From the NCBI RefSeq assembly GCF_006346315.1, contig NZ_VDMR01000006.1, positions 124,001-188,000 on the forward strand: a stretch of DNA of 64,000 bases, read 5' to 3'. Every line of letters starts with the position of its first letter. The stretch's first letter is position 1. This DNA is from Nocardioides litoris (GTDB taxonomy: Bacteria; Actinomycetota; Actinomycetes; Propionibacteriales; Nocardioidaceae). Under the pieces are notes generated by a model that was not told the origin of the DNA, searched no databases, and saw only the letters and a list, made by a program, of their open reading frames with translations. Both the position numbers and the translations under genes were made by a program. Below are positions 59,889 to 64,000 of the stretch, piece by piece.

Positions 59889-60853
59889 GCCCCACCCCTG
59901 CCCCCGTGCGCATCGGCACCCGCCGCAGCCTGCTGGCCACGACCCAGGCCGGCCACGTCGCCGACCTCGTGCGCAGCCGGCTCGGCCGCGAGGTCGAGCT
60001 GGTCGAGATCACCACCGACGGCGACCGCACCCAGGCCCAGGGCACCCCGCTGTCCACCCTGCCGGCCAGCAGCACCGGCGTGTTCGTCGGAGCGCTGCGC
60101 GAGGCGCTGCGCGACGGTCGCGTCGACGTGGCCGTCCACTCGCTCAAGGACCTGCCGACCCAGCCGGAGGACGACCTGGTCGTGGCCGCGATCCCGACCC
60201 GCGAGGACCCCCGCGACGTCGTGGTCGCCCGCGACGGCCTCACCCTCGGCGAGCTCCCCGTCGGCTCCCGGGTCGGCACGGGCTCGCCCCGCCGGGTCGC
60301 CCAGCTGCACGCCCTCGGCCTCGGTTTGGAGGTCGTCGGCGTCCGTGGCAACGTCGACTCCCGGATCGGCAAGGTGCGTGACGGCCAGCTCGACGGCGTC
60401 GTCCTCGCCCGCGCCGGTCTCGCCCGCATCGACCGCCTGGCCGACGCCACGGAGGTGCTCGACCCCTTGCAGATGCTGCCCGCCCCCGGCCAGGGTGCGC
60501 TCGCCGTGGAGTGCCGCGCCGACGACGCCCTCGCCGCCGAGCTCCGCACCCTCGACCACGCCCCCTCGCGCGCCGCGGTCGAGGCCGAGCGGGCCGTGCT
60601 CGCCACCCTCGAGGGCGGCTGCTCGGCCGCCATCGGCGCCCTCGCCGAGGTCGTCGAGGGCGAGGAGGGCGAGGAGCTGTGGGTGCGCGCCATCGCCCTG
60701 TCGCCCGACGGCGGCCTCTCGGTCCGCATGTCGGCCTCCGGCGCGCTCGACGACCCGGCCGGCCTCGGCGCCCGCCTGGCCGCCGAGATGCTCGCCGACG
60801 GGGCCGCCGAGCTCGACCCGCCCGGCGACGTACCGCCGCCCGTCACGCCCTAG
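59885..60853 (+). CDS. hemC: Porphobilinogen deaminase (hydroxymethylbilane synthase)
   Basis: HemC joins four porphobilinogens into hydroxymethylbilane, using a dipyrromethane cofactor bound to the Cys in LEGGCSAAIGALA. The 322-residue protein also shows RIGTRRSLLATTQAGHVADL, VDVAVHSLKDLPTQ, GTGSPRRVAQL and VVGVRGNVDSRIGKV. GTG 59885 overlaps the hemA stop. The 77-base gap to hemD carries three CCAGCACGA repeats. Confidence 0.96.
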   Translation: MSPTPAPVRIGTRRSLLATTQAGHVADLVRSRLGREVELVEITTDGDRTQAQGTPLSTLPASSTGVFVGALREALRDGRVDVAVHSLKDLPTQPEDDLVVAAIPTREDPRDVVVARDGLTLGELPVGSRVGTGSPRRVAQLHALGLGLEVVGVRGNVDSRIGKVRDGQLDGVVLARAGLARIDRLADATEVLDPLQMLPAPGQGALAVECRADDALAAELRTLDHAPSRAAVEAERAVLATLEGGCSAAIGALAEVVEGEEGEELWVRAIALSPDGGLSVRMSASGALDDPAGLGARLAAEMLADGAAELDPPGDVPPPVTP

Positions 60854-60855
60854 AC

Positions 60856-60882
60856 CCAGCACGACCAGCACGACCAGCACGA
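60856..60882 (+). repeat. Three tandem CCAGCACGA units in the hemC-hemD gap
   Basis: Perfect 9-bp direct repeats directly after the hemC stop codon; no hairpin is formed by them. Confidence 0.75.
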
Positions 60883-60930
60883 CCCGCCAGTCCCACGCAC
60901 GACACCACCACGTCAGCAGAGGTGCCCAGC

Positions 60931-62655
60931 ATGACCCGAGCCAAGACCCCCGCCACCGCCGCGCGGGCCTCCGAGACCGTCGCCGACCGGATCGCCCGGT
61001 CGTGGGTCTCCTTCGTCGGCAGCGGGCCCGGTGACCCCGACCTGCTGACCGTGCGCGCCGTCGACCTGCTCCGCCAGGCCGACGTCGTGGTGACCGAGAC
61101 CCCCGACCACGCCGCGCTGGTGCGCACCGTGCTCGGCCTGCCCACGCCCGCCGAGCCGGTCGAGCCCGCCGAGGGCGAGGCCGAGGTCGAGGTCGAGCAG
61201 GTCGGACCCGAGCTCGTCGACGGTGGCTTCGGCGACGACGGTCAGCCGCTGACCCACGCCGCGCGGGCCAAGGTCGTCGTCAAGCAGGCCAAGCGTGGCC
61301 TGCGCGTCGTCCGGCTGCTGGCCGGCGACCCGTTCCTCTACGCCTCGGGCCCCGAGGAGGCGCAGGCCTGCGCCAAGGCGGGCGTCGGCTTCGAGATCGT
61401 CCCCGGCGTCTCCTCGGTCGCCGCGGTCCCGGCGTACGCCGGCATCCCGCTGACCACCAAGGACCACCGCGAGGTGGCCGTCGTCAGCTGCGGCGACAAC
61501 GCCGCCACCCGCACCGACTGGACGCCGTACGCCGACGGCCGCACCCTCGTGCTGCTCTCGGCCGTCGGCCAGATCGGCGACATCGCCGCCGCCCTCGTCG
61601 CGGCCGGCCGCTCGCCGGAGACCCCGATCGCGCTGACCCGCGTCGGCACCACGACCGAGCAGACCACCCTGACCTCGACGCTGGCGACCGTGGCCGCCGA
61701 CGTGCGCGCCGCCCGCGTGGCCCCGCCCGCCGTCGTGGTGGTCGGCGACGTGGTCGACCTGCGCGGCACGCTGTCGTGGTTCGAGACCAAGCCGCTGTTC
61801 GGCTGGCGGGTGCTGGTGCCCCGCACCAAGGACCAGGCGGCCTCGCTGTCCTCCGGCCTGCGCGGCCACGGCGCGGTGCCCGAGGAGGTGCCGACCATCT
61901 CGGTCGAGCCGCCCCGCAACCCGCTGCAGATGGACAAGGCCGTCCGCGGCCTCGTCGAGGGCCGCTACGAGTGGATCGCCTTCACCTCGGTCAACGCGGT
62001 CAAGGCGGTGCGGGAGAAGTTCGAGGAGTACGGCCTCGATGCCCGCGCCTTCTCCGGCCTCAAGATCGCTGCGGTCGGCGACAAGACCGCCGCCGCCATC
62101 GCCGCTTGGGGCCTGCGCGCCGACCTCGTGCCGTCGGGCGAGCAGTCCGCCGCCGGCCTGCTCGAGGACTGGCCCGAGTACGACGAGGTCCTCGACCCGA
62201 TCAACCGGGTCTTCCTGCCCCGCGCCGACATCGCCACCGAGACCCTCGTGGCCGGCCTGGTCGAGCTGGGCTGGGAGTGCGACGACGTGACGGCCTACCG
62301 GACCGTGCGCGCCACCCCGCCGCCCGCGCCGGTGCGCGACGCGATCAAGTCGGGCAAGTTCGACGCGGTCGTCTTCACCTCCTCCTCCACGGTGCGCAAC
62401 CTCGTCGGCATCGCCGGCAAGCCGCACCCCTCGACGGTCATCGCGGTCATCGGCCCCGCCACTGCCAAGACCGCCGAGGAGCACGGCCTGCGGGTCGACG
62501 TGATGGCCCCCAAGCCCGACGTCGACGAGCTGGTCGGCGCCCTGGCCGACTTCGGCGCCGACCGCCGCCTCGCCCTGCTCGAGGCCGGCGAGCCCGTGAC
62601 CAAGCCGTCCGACCGCAAGCCCGCCGCCCGGCGGTCCTCGCGCGCGAAGGCCTGA
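60931..62655 (+). CDS. hemD: Fused uroporphyrinogen-III C-methyltransferase / uroporphyrinogen-III synthase
   Basis: A 574-residue two-domain enzyme. Residues about 28-280 are a SUMT/CobA-type methylase (SFVGSGPGDPDLLTVRAVDLL, VRLLAGDPFLYASGPEEA, VPGVSSVAAVPAYAGIPLT) that would make precorrin-2/sirohydrochlorin precursors; about 290-550 is HemD, which closes and inverts ring D of hydroxymethylbilane (RVLVPRTKDQAASLSSGLR, WIAFTSVNAVKAVREKF, DAVVFTSSSTVRNLVG, VIGPATAKTAEEHGL). The SUMT domain carries an acidic insert (EGEAEVEVEQ). The N-terminal 27 residues and Arg-rich C-terminus are linkers. ATG 60931 has AGAGG before it. This fusion is usual in actinobacteria. Confidence 0.94.
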   Translation: MTRAKTPATAARASETVADRIARSWVSFVGSGPGDPDLLTVRAVDLLRQADVVVTETPDHAALVRTVLGLPTPAEPVEPAEGEAEVEVEQVGPELVDGGFGDDGQPLTHAARAKVVVKQAKRGLRVVRLLAGDPFLYASGPEEAQACAKAGVGFEIVPGVSSVAAVPAYAGIPLTTKDHREVAVVSCGDNAATRTDWTPYADGRTLVLLSAVGQIGDIAAALVAAGRSPETPIALTRVGTTTEQTTLTSTLATVAADVRAARVAPPAVVVVGDVVDLRGTLSWFETKPLFGWRVLVPRTKDQAASLSSGLRGHGAVPEEVPTISVEPPRNPLQMDKAVRGLVEGRYEWIAFTSVNAVKAVREKFEEYGLDARAFSGLKIAAVGDKTAAAIAAWGLRADLVPSGEQSAAGLLEDWPEYDEVLDPINRVFLPRADIATETLVAGLVELGWECDDVTAYRTVRATPPPAPVRDAIKSGKFDAVVFTSSSTVRNLVGIAGKPHPSTVIAVIGPATAKTAEEHGLRVDVMAPKPDVDELVGALADFGADRRLALLEAGEPVTKPSDRKPAARRSSRAKA

Positions 62656-62663
62656 CGGGGCTG

Positions 62664-62699
62664 GTGGGAGATTCTCCGGTTAAGCGGAGGATCTCCCAC
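62664..62699. repeat. Hairpin 1 of the hemD-hemB intergenic element
   Basis: Nested palindrome: GTGGGAGAT (62664-62672) pairs with ATCTCCCAC (62691-62699), and inside it CTCCG (62674-62678) pairs with CGGAG (62685-62689). It begins eight bases after the hemD stop. Its 16-mer CTCCGGTTAAGCGGAG recurs in inverted form at 62736-62751. Confidence 0.8.
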
Positions 62700-62713
62700 T
62701 TCTGGTCGGAAGT
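62698..62713. repeat. Small hairpin in the middle of the element
   Basis: ACTTC (62698-62702) and GAAGT (62709-62713) around a six-base loop. Confidence 0.5.
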
Positions 62714-62727
62714 TCCCCGTCAGGAGT

Positions 62728-62759
62728 GGCAGTTTCTCCGCTTAACCGGAGATTTTGCC
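62728..62759. repeat. Hairpin 2 of the hemD-hemB intergenic element
   Basis: CTCCG (62736-62740) and CGGAG (62747-62751) form the core and GGCA/TGCC an outer stem. It contains CTCCGCTTAACCGGAG, the exact reverse complement of the core of hairpin 1, so the pair can also form one large stem. Confidence 0.8.
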
Positions 62760-62776
62760 GGGCCCCAGGAGTCGAC

Positions 62777-63763
62777 ATGATCGAGATCGAGCGACCCGTC
62801 GTCCGACCGCGCCGGCTGCGGACGACGCCGGCGCTGCGGCGCGCGGTGGCGGAGACGTCGCTGGAGGCGCGGCAGCTGATCCTGCCCGTGTTCGTGCGCG
62901 AGGGGGCGACCGAGGCGCGGCCGATCACCTCGATGCCGGGCGTCGTGCAGCACAGCCCCGACACCCTGCGCGCCGCGGCCGCGGAGGCGGCCGAGCTCGG
63001 GCTGGCCGGGATCATGCTGTTCGGGATCCCCGAGCACAAGGACGCCGTCGGCTCGGGCGCCGTCGACCCCGACGGGGTGCTCAACCGGGCCATCGCCGAC
63101 GTCGTCGCCGAGGTCGGCGACGCGCTGCCCGTGATGGCCGACCTGTGCCTGGACGAGTTCACCGACCACGGGCACTGCGGGGTGCTCGACGCCCGCGGCC
63201 GGGTCGACAACGACGCCACCCTCGAGGTGTACGCCGAGATGGCCCGCGCGCAGGCCGCGGCCGGCGCCCAGCTCGTCGGACCCAGCGGCATGATGGACGG
63301 GCAGGTGCGGGTCGTGCGCGACGCGCTCGACGGCGCCGGGCACACCGACGTCGCGGTCCTGGCCTACTCGGCCAAGTACGCCTCGGCCTTCTTCGGTCCG
63401 TTCCGCGAGGCCGTCGACTCCTCCCTGCAGGGCGACCGCCGCACCTACCAGCAGGACCCCGCCAACGGCCGCGAGGGCGTGCGCGAGGCGCTGCTCGACG
63501 TCGCCGAGGGCGCCGACATCGTGATGGTCAAGCCGGCCCTGGCCTACCTCGACGTGCTGTGGCGGGTGCGCGAGGCGGTCGACGTGCCGGTGGCGGCGTA
63601 CAACATCTCCGGCGAGTACGCGATGGTCGAGGCCGCCGCGGCCCACGGCTGGATCGACCGCGAGGCGGCGATCGTGGAGACGCTGGTCTCGATCCGGCGA
63701 GCGGGCGCCGACCTGGTGCTCACCTACTGGGCCGCCGAGGCTGCGCGCCTGCTCGCCCGCTGA
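62777..63763 (+). CDS. hemB: Delta-aminolevulinic acid dehydratase (porphobilinogen synthase)
   Basis: HemB condenses two 5-aminolevulinates to porphobilinogen. The 328-residue TIM barrel has the Schiff-base lysines in AYSAKYASAFFGPFR (Lys200) and IVMVKPALAYLD (Lys252). The metal loop ADLCLDEFTDHGHCGVL keeps Cys124 and Cys134 but has Asp126 in place of the middle zinc Cys, a mixed form. ATG 62777 has AGGAG upstream; a longer start would run through the hairpin element and is not used. It is the last gene of the haem operon, separated by 121 bases from hemD. Confidence 0.96.
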   Translation: MIEIERPVVRPRRLRTTPALRRAVAETSLEARQLILPVFVREGATEARPITSMPGVVQHSPDTLRAAAAEAAELGLAGIMLFGIPEHKDAVGSGAVDPDGVLNRAIADVVAEVGDALPVMADLCLDEFTDHGHCGVLDARGRVDNDATLEVYAEMARAQAAAGAQLVGPSGMMDGQVRVVRDALDGAGHTDVAVLAYSAKYASAFFGPFREAVDSSLQGDRRTYQQDPANGREGVREALLDVAEGADIVMVKPALAYLDVLWRVREAVDVPVAAYNISGEYAMVEAAAAHGWIDREAAIVETLVSIRRAGADLVLTYWAAEAARLLAR

Positions 63764-63784
63764 CGCCGCACGACCGAGCACGAC

Positions 63785-63820
63785 GAAGGCCCGCCGTCCC
63801 CGAGGGGAGGGCGGGCCTTC
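63785..63820. terminator. Terminator after hemB
   Basis: GAAGGCCCGCC (63785-63795) and GGCGGGCCTTC (63810-63820) pair perfectly over 11 bases, and CCCC/GGGG in the loop can extend it. It also ends the convergent gene at the right edge. Confidence 0.88.
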
Positions 63821-63847
63821 GGCGTGCCGGTCAGCGGCCGGATCGGC

Positions 63848-64000
63848 TCACGGCTTGGTGGTGTAGTCCTTGATGCACCGGTCGAACGGGTCGTCCTTCT
63901 TGAGCAGGTTGTCGACGTAGCCGTCGAGGGTGCACTGCACGATCGCCTGGGCGAGGGTCAGCACGTCGTCGACGGGCTTGATGCTCGTCTGGGGCAGGGA
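63848..64000 (-). CDS. C-terminal fragment of an uncharacterised protein
   Basis: A frame open to the right edge and closed by TGA at 63848-63850, with 50 residues visible: SLPQTSIKPVDDVLTLAQAI, VQCTLDGYVDNLLKKDDPFD, then RCIKDYTTKP. It has two cysteines about 25 residues apart and many charged residues. The 5' end is outside the window, so no family can be assigned. Confidence 0.6.
   Translation of the reverse strand, partial: SLPQTSIKPVDDVLTLAQAIVQCTLDGYVDNLLKKDDPFDRCIKDYTTKP

Overview
This is a very GC-rich (roughly 73 %), densely packed chromosomal segment of a high-GC actinobacterium. No phage, plasmid, IS element, CRISPR array, rRNA or tRNA gene was seen. The gene content (Lsr2, ClpC, DisA, Rex, BldC- and BldN-like regulators, a mycothiol-nitroreductase-like protein, the 33-residue ribosomal protein bS22) points to Actinomycetes; Nocardioidaceae (Nocardioides-like) is my best guess, as an inference. 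Promoter elements of the form TAnnnT lie 6-8 nt before about twenty start codons, as expected for an actinobacterium with many leaderless mRNAs.

Layout. 1-3772: end of a GNAT acetyltransferase gene, then a convergent four-gene osmoprotectant ABC transporter operon. 3913-8230: two family-2 glycosyltransferases, a sulfotransferase-like protein and a zinc alcohol dehydrogenase. 8410-23317: a conserved housekeeping block with a DUF2520 Rossmann protein, panC, panD, nadB, nadC, coaX, lsr2, clpC, mutY, disA and radA, with a MarR/quinone-oxidoreductase pair inserted between disA and radA. 23420-26828: LacI regulator, methyltransferase, VOC protein and a Cys-rich protein. 26886-35924: ppx, a xylose-isomerase-like protein, RNase Z, a NarL-type two-component system with an MMPL exporter, proline dehydrogenase and proC. 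35925-49272: an accessory stretch of about 13 kb (DsbA-like protein, SRPBCC, SDR/TetR pair, methyltransferase/TetR/DCC/membrane-protein operon, secreted sugar dehydrogenase, trpS, DUF885 peptidase, PIG-V-like mannosyltransferase, AcuC deacetylase). 49408-63763: bldC-like gene, bS22, epimerase, acyltransferase, a DUF5667/ECF-sigma pair resembling RsbN/BldN, HAD-IB phosphatase, acyl-CoA ligase, glutaredoxin, rex, hemA, hemC, hemD (fused to SUMT) and hemB. A truncated gene enters from the right edge.

How the genes work together. PanC/PanD/CoaX (pantothenate to CoA) and NadB/NadC (NAD) form a cofactor operon with start/stop overlaps. MutY, DisA and RadA maintain the genome; ClpC sits behind a possible ClgR box. 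Rex, probably auto-repressed through a degenerate Rex box, heads the haem genes, tying tetrapyrrole synthesis to the NADH/NAD ratio. Several local regulators come with visible palindromic operators (MarR, LacI, two TetR).

Most unusual features: (1) a perfect-phase 12-bp tandem array between rex and hemA forming an open VTSP-repeat reading frame that overlaps both neighbours by GTGA; (2) a candidate tryptophan attenuator (short leader peptide with Trp-Trp, then a strong hairpin) before trpS; (3) three different palindromic intergenic repeat elements at 28.7, 46.7 and 62.7 kb; (4) a bldC-bS22-epimerase-acyltransferase-rsbN/bldN-like-rex-hem block. No intergenic gap exceeds 300 bases.
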